Shown here: positions 8,380 through 18,685 of the stretch, piece by piece
How positions within the stretch are numbered: position 1 is the first letter of the stretch
How the letters are laid out: each line of letters starts with the position of its first letter
DNA from: Pseudomonas benzenivorans
GTDB taxonomy: Bacteria > Pseudomonadota > Gammaproteobacteria > Pseudomonadales > Pseudomonadaceae
Direction: 5' to 3'
NCBI RefSeq assembly: GCF_033547155.1
Contig: NZ_CP137892.1
Coordinates: 4,154,001 to 4,218,000 of the forward strand
Length of the DNA stretch: 64,000 bases
Program-made: the position numbers and the translations under genes
The notes under the pieces: model-generated
Databases searched by the model: none
The model's input: the letters and a program-made list of their open reading frames with translations, nothing else
Told to the model about the DNA's origin: nothing

Positions 8380-11300
8380 TTCCGTTTGACCAGTTGGTGG
8401 ATGCTGTCGAGCAGCAGGGACTCTTGATAGGGCTTGCCGAGGTACTGGTTGACGCCGATGGCCATGGCCCGCTCACGGTGCTTCTCGCCGGTACGCGAGG
8501 TGATCATGATGATCGGCAGATCCTTCAGACGCTCGTCGTGACGCACCAGGGTGGCCACCTCGAAGCCGTCCATACGCGGCATCTCGATGTCCAGCAGCAT
8601 GATGTCGGGCCGGTGCTCCTGCAGCTGGCCCAGGGCGTCCACGCCGTCCTTGGCGGTCAGCACGTTCATGCCATTGCGTTCCAGCAGACGGCTGGTGACC
8701 TTGCGCACGGTCACCGAGTCGTCCACCACCATGACCAGGGTCGGCCGATCCGCCTCGACCTCTTCGGTAGTCGTGGCCTTGCCGAGCAGACGCGGCTGCG
8801 TCTGGCTCAGCAGGTGGGCATGGATCACGCGGATGGTCGCCAGCAGATCGAGAATCACCACCACCCGACCGTCGCCGAGAATGGTCGCACCGGAGATGCC
8901 GTGCACCCCGGCGAACTGCGGACCGAGGCTCTTCACCACGATCTCGCGCGAGCCCGCCAGGCTGTCGACCTGCACCGCCACCGCATGCTCGCTGGAGCGC
9001 ACCAGGATCACCGGAAGCGGCAGGCTCTGGCCGACCAGCTTGGGCTGCTGGCCGTTGTTCAGCAGATCGCCCAGGTAGCGCAGTTCGTAGGCCTGGCCGG
9101 CATACTCGAAGCGCGGCGCATCGGGCTGGTAGTAGGCCTCCAGCTCGTAGGGCGAAACCCGCACGATGCCCTCGATGGTATTCAGCGGGATGGCGTACAG
9201 GTCCTCGCCGGACAGCACCATCAGCGCCCGGTTGACCGACACGGTGAACGGCAGACGGATGGTGAAGCGGGTGCCCTCGCCCGGCGTCGAGTCGATGCTC
9301 ATCGAGCCGCCGAGCTGCTTGACCTCCGAGTGCACCACGTCCATGCCAACGCCGCGCCCGGAAATCTGCGTGACCTTCTCCGCCGTGGAGAAACCGGCTT
9401 CGAGGATGAACTGCAGGATCTCGTGATCGGTGAGATCCGAATCCTCGTCCATCAGGCCGCGCTCGATCGCCTTGCGCCGCACCGCATCGAGCTTGATGCC
9501 ACCGCCGTCGTCGGCCAGGGTGAGGACGATATCGCCGCCCTCGCGGCCGAGGTCGAGGCGGATACGGCCCTGCTCCGGCTTGCCGGCGGCGCGACGCAGC
9601 TCGCTGGCCTCGATGCCGTGGTCGACGGCGTTGCGCAGCATGTGCTCCAGCGGCGCGACGATGCGCTCCAGGACGGTGCGGTCCATCTCGCCTTCGGCGT
9701 TGCCGACGACGAACTCGACCTGCTTGCCCAGTTCGCCGGCGACCTGGCGGACGATGCGCCGCAGCCGCGGCACCAGACGATCGAAGGGCACCATGCGGGT
9801 GCGCATCAGACCTTCCTGTAGCTCGGTGTTGACCCGCGCCTGCTGCAGCAGCAGGGTCTCCGCATCGCGGTTGCGCGCGGCCAGGGTCTCCTTCAGGTCG
9901 AGCAGGTCGGACGCCGACTCGAACAGGGCGCGCGAGAGCTGCTGCAACTGCGAATGGCGGTCCATCTCCAGCGGGTCGAAGTCTTCATAACCGGCGCGCT
10001 CGGCCTCGGCCTGGTAGCGGCTGAGGATCTGCGCCTGGGTCTCGGTGTCCAGGCGGCGCAACTGGTCGCGCACCCGGTCGATGGTCGCCTCCATCTCGCT
10101 CAGGGTGAAGCCGAAGTCACTGACCTGCTGCTCGACCCGGCCGCGGAAGATCGAGGTCTCGCCGGCCAGGTTGACCAGCCCCTCGAGCAGGTCCGCCGGC
10201 ACCTTGACCAGCTCCTGCGGCGCCCGGCGCGCGGCGGCATCCTGGGCGGCCTGCTCGGCACGCTGCATAAACGGCAGCACCCGGGTCACCGGCTCCTCGG
10301 CCGGCCCCTCGCTCGCTGCGACTATGGGGGCAGCCAGCGCCGGCAGGCGCATCGGCGCGGCCTCGGCCGGGCCCTCGTCACGCGGACTGGCCGTAGTCTC
10401 CACCTGCAGGCTGTCCTGCAGGCGCTGGCGCAACTGATCGAGCTCGCTCTGCAAGCCCTCGAAACCCGACTGCACGTCGAGGAACAGGCTCTCCGGCCAG
10501 GGTGCCCCCTGTTGCTGAGCCTCGGTCAGATGCTGCTCCAGGTCGTGGCTCAGGTCGCCCAGGCGCTTCTGCCCGGCCAGCCGGGCGCCCCCCTTGAGGG
10601 TGTGCAGCACGCGCAGCATGTCGTCGATGGCGGCGCCATCCTCGCGCTGCGCCTCCCAGCGACCGAGCGCCTGCTCCATGGCCTCCAGCAGGTCGTCGGC
10701 CTCCTCCATGAAGATGTCGAGGATGTCCGACTCGGCATCCTCGACCTCCCCGGACGCATCGACAGCCCTGAGCTGCACCGCCGATGGCATGCTCAGCTGC
10801 TCGTCCGGGTTCGCGCGATAACGCTTGATGGCCTCGATCAGCCCCTGGCCGTTAGGCAGCGCACGCCGCCCACGGACCGCCTCGAGCATCTCGGCGAGGC
10901 TGTCGTGACAGCGCTGCAACAGGCCGAACAGCTCTGACCCTGCGCGTAATTTGCCGCCGCACAGGCCTTCGTAGAGAAACTCCAGCTCATGGGCCAGATC
11001 GCCGATCTCGGGGATCTCCGCCATCCGGGCGCCGCCCTTGAGGGTATGCAGGTCGCGCTGCAGCGCCTCCAGTTCGAGGCTGTTGTCGGTGTCCTCGATC
11101 CAGCGCTGCAAGGCCGCGCCGGCACTGTCGATGATATCGAAGCCTTCTTCGAGGAAGATCTCCACCAGTTCGGGATCGCGCTCATCCTCGACTTCCGCCC
11201 TCTGCTCGATGGCCGCCGGACCCGGCTCGCGCGAGGACTCCGGGTCGGACTCCGTCGTCATCTCCAGGTCGAGCACAGGCTCCTGCGCCTGAGACGCGGC

Positions 11301-14300
11301 GTCGGCGGCCGCGGGCTGCTCGGCGAGCGGGAAGGCCTCGGCCTGTTCATCCGCCAGGTCGGCTTCGGCTTCGGCTTCGGCTTCGGCTTCGGCTTCGGCT
11401 TCGGCTTCGGCTTCGGCTTCGGCTTCGGCTTCGTAAACAGCCTCGGGACCGTCCGCCTGGGGCGTCAACTCCGCCGTGCGGCCTTGACGAAACGCACGAA
11501 TCGCCTCGATCAGGTCGAGCGGCTCCGCCAATTCGGCACGTTGCTGCAGCTGCTCGAGCAACACGGCCAGGCGGTCATGGCTCTGCTGGAGCAGCTCGGC
11601 GAGCGGGGCGCTGTGACGATAGCGACAATCCAGCAGGCCCTCGTAAAGCGATTCCAGCTCATGGGCCAGGTCGCCGATCGGGCCGATCTGCGCCATACGC
11701 GCGCCGCCCTTGAGGGTATGCAGGTCGCGCTGCAGGGCCGAGAGAGCCGCCTTCTGCTCCGGATCGGCCAGCCAGCGGTCCAGCGCCTGTCCGGCGCTGT
11801 CCAGGATGTCCACCGCCTCTTCGAGGAAGATCGCCACCATTTCCTCATCCAGCACCTCATAGGTGTGGGACGGCGCCTCTGCCGCTGCGTCTTCCTCGCT
11901 CGCCTGGTCGAGTGCCAGTTCGACCTCGGTCGCCAGCTCGCCCTCTCCGTCGAGCGGCCAGTCAATGCCCTCGGCTGCGGCACCGGCGACATCCAGTTCG
12001 GTGATCTCCAGGCCGCCGTGACCATCGGCCGACAACAACGCCAGGGCGCCGGGGTCCAGCGCCTCAGCGAGCAGGCTGCGCAGTGCCGCGACCCGCTCGG
12101 GCTGGGCACTGACCTGCAGGCCGGCGGCGACCTGATCCATCATGCCGATCAGCGCTTCATGGGCCTGCTCGGCCTCGCTGAAGAAGCGCTCGCTGACCGC
12201 CAGACTGCCTTCGTCGACCGCGCCGTAGAGATCGAGCAAAGCCTCGCAGAGCTCTTCGATCTGCGGCAACTCGGCCATGTCCGCGCCGCGCCCGAGGGTG
12301 GTCAGCTCCTCCAGCAGGGCGCTGAGCTCCTGGCGCTCGGCGGGGTGTTCACGCCAGCGCCGCAGCAGGTCTTCGGCATCCAGCAGGATGTCCATGCCCT
12401 CGGCGAGGAAGATGCCGATCAGCTGTGGGTCGCGGGCGTCGCCCTGCTCGCTCTTGCGTTCGGCCTCCGCGGCGCCCAGGCGCTCCTGATGCAGCCGGTG
12501 GGCCCGCTCGAGGAACGCCGCGGCGCCCGGCAGCGGCGCCAGGGGCTGGCGCTCCAGTTGCTCCAGGCCCTGCCGCAGCAGCTGCTCGGCGTCGCGCAGC
12601 AGCTCCGCTTCGCTCATGTCCATGGGGATCAGATTGGTCTTGAACTCCTTGACCATCTTTTCCAGGGGCGCGGCGATCTCCGCCATCGGCAGAATGCCGG
12701 CCATATAGGCGCTGCCCTTGAGGGTGTGCAGGGCGCGTTGCAGATCGTCGGTAACGGGCTGCGGCAACTCGCGGGCGCAGTCGGCCAGGAAACTGCCCAG
12801 GGTATCGAGGTGGGTCTCGGCCTCGTTACGGAAGATTTCCAGCAGCTGCGGGTCGAGCGCCTCACCGTCGCCTTCGGCAGCGGTAGCCTCGCTATCGCCC
12901 GCAGGCTCGGCTACCTGTGCAACCGGGGCGTCAGTTTTTGGGAGGCTTTGGCCCTTCGCCAGCGCATGGGCACTGGCCGCGAGCCGATCGGCATCATCAC
13001 GCTGGCGCTGGGCCTTGGCGGCGAACTCCTCGACCAGGGCCGGCATCAGCGCCACCACGTCTTCGACCACCTGCAGCACCTCGGCACCCGGCTGGATGCT
13101 GCGGTCGAGCACGCGGTTGAGCAGGTTTTCGATCGACCAGGCCAGCTCGCCGATGACCAGGGCACGGACCATGCGCCCGCTGCCCTTGAGGGTGTGAAAG
13201 GCACGGCGCACTTCGACCAGGGCGTCCTTGTCGTCGGTATTGGCGTGCCACTGCGGCAGGTACTGGGCGATGGTCTCGAGGACTTCACCGGCCTCTTCGA
13301 TAAAGACCTCCGCCAGTTCCTCGTCGACCGGTTCCTCATCGGCCGGTGGTGGCAGCAGGCTGGGCGGCACGTCGCTGGCCGGCGGGTTGATCGCCTGCTG
13401 CGGCGCCGCCATCACATCGGCCAGCGACAGTGCCGCGTCTGCCGCAGGTGCCGGCTCCTCGACCTCGATCACCGGGTCGGCGCTCGGCAGCTCGACCTCG
13501 GGAATATCCAAGGCGGCCAGTTCGGCCTCGTCCCACTGAACAGGGCTCGCCAAGTCGTCCAGGCTCAGCTCTTCCAGCTGCAGGCCTTCCAGCGACAGCT
13601 CGTCGCCAAGCGGCGTTCCACCTGCTGCAGACGCCGCCTCGAGGAGGTCAGGCGCATCGGGCTCGGCGAGTTCGGACAGCGGGCTCGGCTCATCCGCCTG
13701 CGCTGCTTCCGTCGCAGGCTCAACGTCGAGAGCGGCAGGCTCCAGGCCAGGCTGGTCATCGGCGGTCGCCTCAAGCGGCTCGCTGCCTTCCTCCAGCGAC
13801 TGCGGGGAATCGAACGCAGGATCCGGCTCTTCGGCCAGCACCTCGATCTCGTCCAACGGATCGGCCAACGGAGCCGGCGATTCCTGCGGCGGCTCGACGC
13901 GATCGAGAATCGAGGGCTTCTCGGTCAAGGGGTAGCCGAGGCTCGCCAGGCTCTCCTCGGCCACATCGAGAATCAGGTCGCCCTGGCTGGCGTGATCCTC
14001 GGCCAACCGTTCCAGGTAATACTCGACGCTGGTGATGGCGTCGGCCAGGGTGTCGAGGCTCTGCCAGTTGGGCACGGCCTTGCGCACCAGCAGCTGCTCG
14101 TGGATATAGCGATTGCAGGCCTTCAGCAGGTCAGCGGCACGGTTCAGCGGAATCATGCCGAGACCGCCACGCACCTGGGTCAGCAGCTCGGGGACGCGGG
14201 CCAGGTGCTCGTGGTTCCACTGCGAGGCGATGAATTCGATGATCGCGTCCTTGGCCTGCTCCAGTCCGTTGCGCGCCTCCTTGATCACCACCTGGTGAAT

Positions 14301-15620
14301 CTGCGCCACATCGGTGGTCGGCAGGTGGCTCTCCTCGCGACCGGCGTCCTCGGCCGGACCGGCCATGCCCGCCAACGTCGCCTCGACGTACAGCAGGGCG
14401 CCGGCGACATCCATCAGCACCGCATCGCTGGGCTCACGCTGGCCGAGCGACAGGCCATGGATGACATCGATCTGGTCGACTATGACCTTGCGCGGCTGGG
14501 CGAACCCCAGTACCGCCAGGGTGTCGGCGATCTGCTTGAGCGGGGCCAGCAGGGCGTCGAGCTCACTGACGTGGCCACGGTCGCCGCGCACGAACAGATC
14601 GAGGCTGTCCTTGACCCGCACCAATTCCTCACAGAGGGCGGCCACCACCGAGCGCATCGCATCGCGATCCGGACCGGCCAGGCGAGCCCGCTCCTCGTCC
14701 ACCACCTCGGTGTTCGGCAGGGCATCGTCGAGGCGGTACTGCTCCTTCAGCTTGCGGATGCGCGGCGACTGCGCCGGAGCCTTGGCCACATAGAACAGCA
14801 GATTCTTGGTCAGCTCGTCGGAAGCGGGCTGGTTGATGCCATCGGCACCCTGCTCCAGCAGGCGCTTGAGTTCCTTGTCCACCTGGCGCAGCAGGGTGCG
14901 CACCGAGGTGCCGTTGACCACGCTGCCGTTGGCCAGACCCTCGACCAGGCCCGAGGCGATCTGCCACAAGGGACCGAGCGGCGCGTCCTGGCACAGGGTT
15001 TCCAGACGGGCGAAGACCCGCGCCATGTAGCCCAGGTTGGTGGCCAGATCCTGGTTGCGGATCACCCCGACCAGGGCCATCTGCAACATCTGCCGCAACT
15101 TGCGCAGCAGCACCGGCAGTTCGGCGGTGCGCAGCCGGGCCAGGGTCTCGACCGACAGCGCCGGGGTGCGCACCGACATGTCCGGGGAGAACAGACTGGT
15201 TTCCGAGAGCAGCTTCTCGCCGCGAGCGGCACGCAGGTCGTTGAGCAGCGGCAACACGACCATCGGCAGGTCGCGGCGCGCGGTCTGGATTCGGTCGAGA
15301 TAGGTCGGCAGCTGCAGGATCGCCTGCATCAGCACCTCCAGCGCCTCGCCCTGGTTGGCCACGCGGCCCTCCATCAAGGCCTGGGCCAGGTGCTCCATCT
15401 CCTCGGCGAGCAGGGCCGCGCCGTAGAACTCCACCATCTGCAGAGTGCCGTGAACCTGATGCACGTAGGTCAGACAGAAACGCATGCGCGTCGAGTCCTG
15501 CGGATTCTCGACGAACGCCTCCAGAGCCTGACGCGCCTGCTTCAGGGTTTCCGCGATTTCGCCCTTGACCCACTCCAGGGCGACATAGTCGTGCCGATCC
15601 CCCATAGCCACTCCACTCAT
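8376..15620 (-). CDS. chpA: Hybrid chemotaxis histidine kinase ChpA with eight phosphotransfer-like domains
   Basis: ChpA is the CheA-like kinase that phosphorylates PilG and PilH to control type IV pilus extension and retraction. Length is 2414 residues, against roughly 2470 in P. aeruginosa. Phosphotransfer-like domains carry His in VHQVHG (H54), FHTLKGSGRM (about 807), LHTLKGSAYM (about 964), LHTLKGGARM (about 1301 and 1525) and LHTLKGGARL (about 1672). In two others the His is replaced by Thr (LTQVRGGLGM about 478, LTTLGRGADM about 1107). Then come the kinase core (EHMLRNAVDHGIE about 1994), a CheW-like domain (about 2120-2270) and a C-terminal receiver (VMVVDDSVTV, MLLDIEMPRMDG). A Glu-Ala tract encoded by a hexamer repeat lies in the linker near residues 1396-1420. 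The start is MSGVAMGD; Met6 is an alternative. Confidence 0.96.
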   Translation of the reverse strand: MSGVAMGDRHDYVALEWVKGEIAETLKQARQALEAFVENPQDSTRMRFCLTYVHQVHGTLQMVEFYGAALLAEEMEHLAQALMEGRVANQGEALEVLMQAILQLPTYLDRIQTARRDLPMVVLPLLNDLRAARGEKLLSETSLFSPDMSVRTPALSVETLARLRTAELPVLLRKLRQMLQMALVGVIRNQDLATNLGYMARVFARLETLCQDAPLGPLWQIASGLVEGLANGSVVNGTSVRTLLRQVDKELKRLLEQGADGINQPASDELTKNLLFYVAKAPAQSPRIRKLKEQYRLDDALPNTEVVDEERARLAGPDRDAMRSVVAALCEELVRVKDSLDLFVRGDRGHVSELDALLAPLKQIADTLAVLGFAQPRKVIVDQIDVIHGLSLGQREPSDAVLMDVAGALLYVEATLAGMAGPAEDAGREESHLPTTDVAQIHQVVIKEARNGLEQAKDAIIEFIASQWNHEHLARVPELLTQVRGGLGMIPLNRAADLLKACNRYIHEQLLVRKAVPNWQSLDTLADAITSVEYYLERLAEDHASQGDLILDVAEESLASLGYPLTEKPSILDRVEPPQESPAPLADPLDEIEVLAEEPDPAFDSPQSLEEGSEPLEATADDQPGLEPAALDVEPATEAAQADEPSPLSELAEPDAPDLLEAASAAGGTPLGDELSLEGLQLEELSLDDLASPVQWDEAELAALDIPEVELPSADPVIEVEEPAPAADAALSLADVMAAPQQAINPPASDVPPSLLPPPADEEPVDEELAEVFIEEAGEVLETIAQYLPQWHANTDDKDALVEVRRAFHTLKGSGRMVRALVIGELAWSIENLLNRVLDRSIQPGAEVLQVVEDVVALMPALVEEFAAKAQRQRDDADRLAASAHALAKGQSLPKTDAPVAQVAEPAGDSEATAAEGDGEALDPQLLEIFRNEAETHLDTLGSFLADCARELPQPVTDDLQRALHTLKGSAYMAGILPMAEIAAPLEKMVKEFKTNLIPMDMSEAELLRDAEQLLRQGLEQLERQPLAPLPGAAAFLERAHRLHQERLGAAEAERKSEQGDARDPQLIGIFLAEGMDILLDAEDLLRRWREHPAERQELSALLEELTTLGRGADMAELPQIEELCEALLDLYGAVDEGSLAVSERFFSEAEQAHEALIGMMDQVAAGLQVSAQPERVAALRSLLAEALDPGALALLSADGHGGLEITELDVAGAAAEGIDWPLDGEGELATEVELALDQASEEDAAAEAPSHTYEVLDEEMVAIFLEEAVDILDSAGQALDRWLADPEQKAALSALQRDLHTLKGGARMAQIGPIGDLAHELESLYEGLLDCRYRHSAPLAELLQQSHDRLAVLLEQLQQRAELAEPLDLIEAIRAFRQGRTAELTPQADGPEAVYEAEAEAEAEAEAEAEAEAEAEAEADLADEQAEAFPLAEQPAAADAASQAQEPVLDLEMTTESDPESSREPGPAAIEQRAEVEDERDPELVEIFLEEGFDIIDSAGAALQRWIEDTDNSLELEALQRDLHTLKGGARMAEIPEIGDLAHELEFLYEGLCGGKLRAGSELFGLLQRCHDSLAEMLEAVRGRRALPNGQGLIEAIKRYRANPDEQLSMPSAVQLRAVDASGEVEDAESDILDIFMEEADDLLEAMEQALGRWEAQREDGAAIDDMLRVLHTLKGGARLAGQKRLGDLSHDLEQHLTEAQQQGAPWPESLFLDVQSGFEGLQSELDQLRQRLQDSLQVETTASPRDEGPAEAAPMRLPALAAPIVAASEGPAEEPVTRVLPFMQRAEQAAQDAAARRAPQELVKVPADLLEGLVNLAGETSIFRGRVEQQVSDFGFTLSEMEATIDRVRDQLRRLDTETQAQILSRYQAEAERAGYEDFDPLEMDRHSQLQQLSRALFESASDLLDLKETLAARNRDAETLLLQQARVNTELQEGLMRTRMVPFDRLVPRLRRIVRQVAGELGKQVEFVVGNAEGEMDRTVLERIVAPLEHMLRNAVDHGIEASELRRAAGKPEQGRIRLDLGREGGDIVLTLADDGGGIKLDAVRRKAIERGLMDEDSDLTDHEILQFILEAGFSTAEKVTQISGRGVGMDVVHSEVKQLGGSMSIDSTPGEGTRFTIRLPFTVSVNRALMVLSGEDLYAIPLNTIEGIVRVSPYELEAYYQPDAPRFEYAGQAYELRYLGDLLNNGQQPKLVGQSLPLPVILVRSSEHAVAVQVDSLAGSREIVVKSLGPQFAGVHGISGATILGDGRVVVILDLLATIRVIHAHLLSQTQPRLLGKATTTEEVEADRPTLVMVVDDSVTVRKVTSRLLERNGMNVLTAKDGVDALGQLQEHRPDIMLLDIEMPRMDGFEVATLVRHDERLKDLPIIMITSRTGEKHRERAMAIGVNQYLGKPYQESLLLDSIHQLVKRK
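11361..11432. repeat. (GGCTTC)12 hexanucleotide tandem repeat inside chpA
   Basis: Twelve exact copies of GGCTTC (GAAGCC on the coding strand) encode a run of alternating Glu-Ala between two Hpt domains of ChpA. Copies are in phase, so slippage would change linker length two residues at a time without a frameshift. Confidence 0.97.
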
Positions 15621-15626
15621 AAAGCC

Positions 15627-16508
15627 CTATCCCTTGCGGGTAAACGCCAGCACTCGCTCGTCGGCCACCGGGATCAACTCCGGATGCTGCCAACCGGCCA
15701 CTTCACCCACTCCCACCACCAGCAGCCCTCCCGGTGCCAGGCGCTCGGCCAGGCGGTTGAGGATCTCGCGGCGACGCCAGCGGCGAAAATAGATCAGCAA
15801 GTTCTGACAAAAAATGACGTCCATACCGGACATTGGCGCCTTGGCCAGTTCCAGCACATTGAGCCTGGCGCAACAAACACGTGCCGCCAGGCTCGGTATA
15901 ACCTTGAAGCGTCCATCGGCCTGGGCCGCGAAATAACGCCGGCGCAGGTCGTCTTCCAGTTGCTCGAGCTTGCGCGCCCCATACAGGCCCTCGCGGGCCT
16001 TGCTCAGGGCGTTGAGACTGATGTCCGTACCGGTCACACCGAAATGCTCGGGCCACTCGCTGTCACGCAGCACCTGTGCGGCGCTGATCGCCAGCGAATA
16101 GGGTTCCTCGCCACTGGAGCAGCCCACGCTCCACAACTCCCAGGGGCGCTGCAGTCCACGCTGCAGCTGCTCGTGCAGGTGCCGCTCGAGCACCTCGAAA
16201 GACGCCGGATGGCGAAAGAAGCGGGTCTCCTGCACGGTCAGACGGTCCAGCAGGGTCGACCACTCCACCGCACCGCGCGGACCGTCCGTGACCTGCCGGT
16301 AATACGCGGCATAGTCCGCCACGCCCAGCTCGCGCATCCGCGCGCTCAGGTTGGTCTGCAGGAAGGCCCGGCGCTGCTCGGTGATCACCACGCCGGTGCG
16401 TTCCTCGAGCAGGGTCTGCCAATCGCGAAACTCCGCGGCGCTGATCTCCGTCACGGGTTGCAAGGCCCAGACGCCTGACTGCATGTCGTGCCCCTCGCTC
16501 ATGGCCAT
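15627..16508 (-). CDS. pilK: Chemoreceptor methyltransferase PilK
   Basis: PilK is a CheR-type SAM-dependent methyltransferase predicted to methylate glutamates of PilJ. The 293-residue protein has the CheR N-terminal helical domain (EFRDWQTLLEERTGVVI) and the catalytic domain with LWSVGCSSGEEPYSLA, GTDISLNALSKAREGLY and VIFCQNLLIYF. Six bases separate its stop from the chpA start. Several ATGs open the frame: the longest begins at 16508, while an ATG at 16484 has a better ribosome site (GAGGGG seven bases before). Confidence 0.94.
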   Translation of the reverse strand: MAMSEGHDMQSGVWALQPVTEISAAEFRDWQTLLEERTGVVITEQRRAFLQTNLSARMRELGVADYAAYYRQVTDGPRGAVEWSTLLDRLTVQETRFFRHPASFEVLERHLHEQLQRGLQRPWELWSVGCSSGEEPYSLAISAAQVLRDSEWPEHFGVTGTDISLNALSKAREGLYGARKLEQLEDDLRRRYFAAQADGRFKVIPSLAARVCCARLNVLELAKAPMSGMDVIFCQNLLIYFRRWRRREILNRLAERLAPGGLLVVGVGEVAGWQHPELIPVADERVLAFTRKG

Positions 16509-16552
16509 CGACCCGGCGCGGCGACCGCCAGCGGTCGCCGCAGCGCATTCGC

Positions 16553-18601
16553 TTATGCCTGCTCCCCGGTTTCCGGCAGGGTGAAGCCGGAAACCGACTT
16601 ACGCATCTCACTGGCCATCTTGGCCAGGGTACCGATGCTCTTCGCGGTGGCGGTGGTGCCGGAGGAGGTCTGCGAGGTGATCTCCTGGATCACGTTCATG
16701 GTGTTGGAGATATGGCCGGCGGAGGAAGCCTGCTGACGAGCGGCGTTGGAGATGTTCTGGATCAAGGCCGCGAGGGTCTTGGATACCTTCTCGATCTCCT
16801 CCAGGGCCACCCCGGCATCCTGGGCCAGGCGCGCACCGCGCACCACCTCGGAAGTGGTCTGCTCCATGGAGATTACCGCTTCGTTGGTGTCGGTCTGAAT
16901 GGTCTTGACCAGCGCCTCGATCTGCTTGGTCGCGGCCGAGGAACGCTCCGCCAGACGCTGTACTTCGTCCGCAACCACGGCGAAACCGCGACCGGCGTCA
17001 CCGGCCATGGAGGCCTGGATCGCGGCGTTCAGGGCGAGGATGTTGGTCTGGTCGGCAATGTCGTTAATCAGGCTAACGATGTCACCGATCTCCTGGGACG
17101 ACTCACCGAGGCGCTTGATCCGCTTGGAGGTGTCCTGGATCTGCTCACGGATGTTATCCATGCCGGTGATGGTGTTGTGTACCACCTCGTTGCCCTTGTT
17201 GGCGATGGCTACCGAGCGCTCCGCTACCGCGGAGGACTCGCTGGCGTTCGCCGATACCTGGTCGATCGACACCGCCATCTCGTTGATCGCCGCCGAGGCC
17301 CCGGCGATTTCCTGGGCCTGATGCTCCGAGGCCTCGGCCAGGTGCATCGCCGTGGCCTGGGTTTCCTGGGCCGCACCGGCTACCTGAACGGCGGTCAGGT
17401 TGATGGTGGCCACCAGGTCGCGCAGCTGGTCGATGGAGTAGTTGATCGAGTCGGCGATGGCCCCGGTGAAGTCCTCGGTTACCGTCGCGGCCACGGTCAG
17501 GTCACCGTCGGCGAGGTCGGCAATCTCGTCGAGCAGACGCAGAATCGCCGTCTGGTTGCGTTCGTTCTTCTCGGCGGTCTCGGCCAGACGGCGGTTGGTC
17601 TCGCGCACCATGACCAGGCCGATGAGGATGATCGAGGCCAGGGCCAGGACGCCCAGCAGGTAACCGGCGAGGGTGTTCAGGGCGCGCCCGGCGGCCAGCT
17701 CCTCGAAGCCTTCGGCCAGCTCGGAGGCCTTGTCCAGCAGGGTCTGCGACACGCTGAAGATGGTGTTGGCCGACTCACGCACCTGGAACAGCTCGGGCGA
17801 GGTCTCGAGGATCTCGTCCACCGAACCGGAAACGAACTCGAACAGCTCGGAAATCTCCGCCAGACGCTCGAGCGCCTCGGCATCGGTCACCTGGGAGATT
17901 TCCATCGCCGCGTTGCCCTCGAGCATCGCGCTGAGCACCCGGCCGAACAGGCTGGCGTCGCGGCCGAACATGTCGGCGGCCTGCACCGAGTCCTCGTCAC
18001 CGGCCAGCACCTTGTTCACCGAGCCGAGAATCCGCTCGGCGAGCAGCGACTGACGCTGGGCCACCGAGACCTGGGCCGCCGGCGCACCGCTCTCTAGGAG
18101 GATGTCGACCACCTCCTCGTACTCGACCTGCAGCTGCGGAATGGTTTCGGCCAGGGTCGCGGCCACCTGGTGCAACGACAGTACGGTCTGTTCGCTGGCC
18201 AGGATGGCGTCGGTGTTCTGCCGCAGGCTGTCCCAGTCCTGCTGCACCGCCGCCATCTGCGCCTGCACGGCCTCGGGGGCCGCCGGAACGCCGCTGGCGC
18301 TGTTGCCGTCGGTCAGATAACCCCAGCGGGCCTGGAAGTCGTTACGCGCCTCGCGCAGCAGGCCGAAGGCCTCCGCGGTACCCGCCGCCGACTCGGAGGC
18401 GTTCTTGGCGATACGCTGGGACAGTACGCGCAGCTCACCGGAGTGACTGATGTATTCCGTATCGTAGTTGGACTGGGTGTTGAGGTAGGCGAAGTTCGCG
18501 AACAGCAACACGATGGAAACGATCAGGACGATGAACAGCCCCAAGATCAGCGTGCTGCTGCGCGTACCCGCGAATAGATTGCCTGTGTTGAGTTTTTTCA
18601 T
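16553..18601 (-). CDS. pilJ: Type IV pilus methyl-accepting chemotaxis receptor PilJ
   Basis: PilJ is the inner-membrane receptor that senses pilin or surface contact and signals through PilI/ChpC to ChpA. The 682-residue length equals that of P. aeruginosa PilJ. An N-terminal transmembrane helix (about residues 17-39) is followed by a periplasmic region with two PilJ-type helical modules, a second membrane segment (about 305-328), a HAMP-like linker and the cytoplasmic signalling hairpin ([20 protein letters not shown]). The start [10 protein letters not shown] at 18601 is chosen; a 17-residue upstream extension lacks family support. Confidence 0.96.
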   Translation of the reverse strand: MKKLNTGNLFAGTRSSTLILGLFIVLIVSIVLLFANFAYLNTQSNYDTEYISHSGELRVLSQRIAKNASESAAGTAEAFGLLREARNDFQARWGYLTDGNSASGVPAAPEAVQAQMAAVQQDWDSLRQNTDAILASEQTVLSLHQVAATLAETIPQLQVEYEEVVDILLESGAPAAQVSVAQRQSLLAERILGSVNKVLAGDEDSVQAADMFGRDASLFGRVLSAMLEGNAAMEISQVTDAEALERLAEISELFEFVSGSVDEILETSPELFQVRESANTIFSVSQTLLDKASELAEGFEELAAGRALNTLAGYLLGVLALASIILIGLVMVRETNRRLAETAEKNERNQTAILRLLDEIADLADGDLTVAATVTEDFTGAIADSINYSIDQLRDLVATINLTAVQVAGAAQETQATAMHLAEASEHQAQEIAGASAAINEMAVSIDQVSANASESSAVAERSVAIANKGNEVVHNTITGMDNIREQIQDTSKRIKRLGESSQEIGDIVSLINDIADQTNILALNAAIQASMAGDAGRGFAVVADEVQRLAERSSAATKQIEALVKTIQTDTNEAVISMEQTTSEVVRGARLAQDAGVALEEIEKVSKTLAALIQNISNAARQQASSAGHISNTMNVIQEITSQTSSGTTATAKSIGTLAKMASEMRKSVSGFTLPETGEQA

Positions 18602-18685
18602 TATCTGGCCCCCGCCTGGACCGACCGCACTACGGTTCCCATGTAACGCCAAAAGGCCGACAACGCCGGCCCCACCGAAAAGCTG

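Noticed and set aside
11361..11432. Hexamer array considered as a CRISPR or intergenic repeat
   Set aside because: There are no spacers and the unit is six bases; it lies in frame within chpA.
10989..16478. 1829-codon open frame on the plus strand, antisense to chpA and pilK
   Set aside because: It mirrors the codon pattern of the real genes in GC-rich DNA; its protein is low-complexity and matches no family, while the minus-strand frames carry clear motifs.
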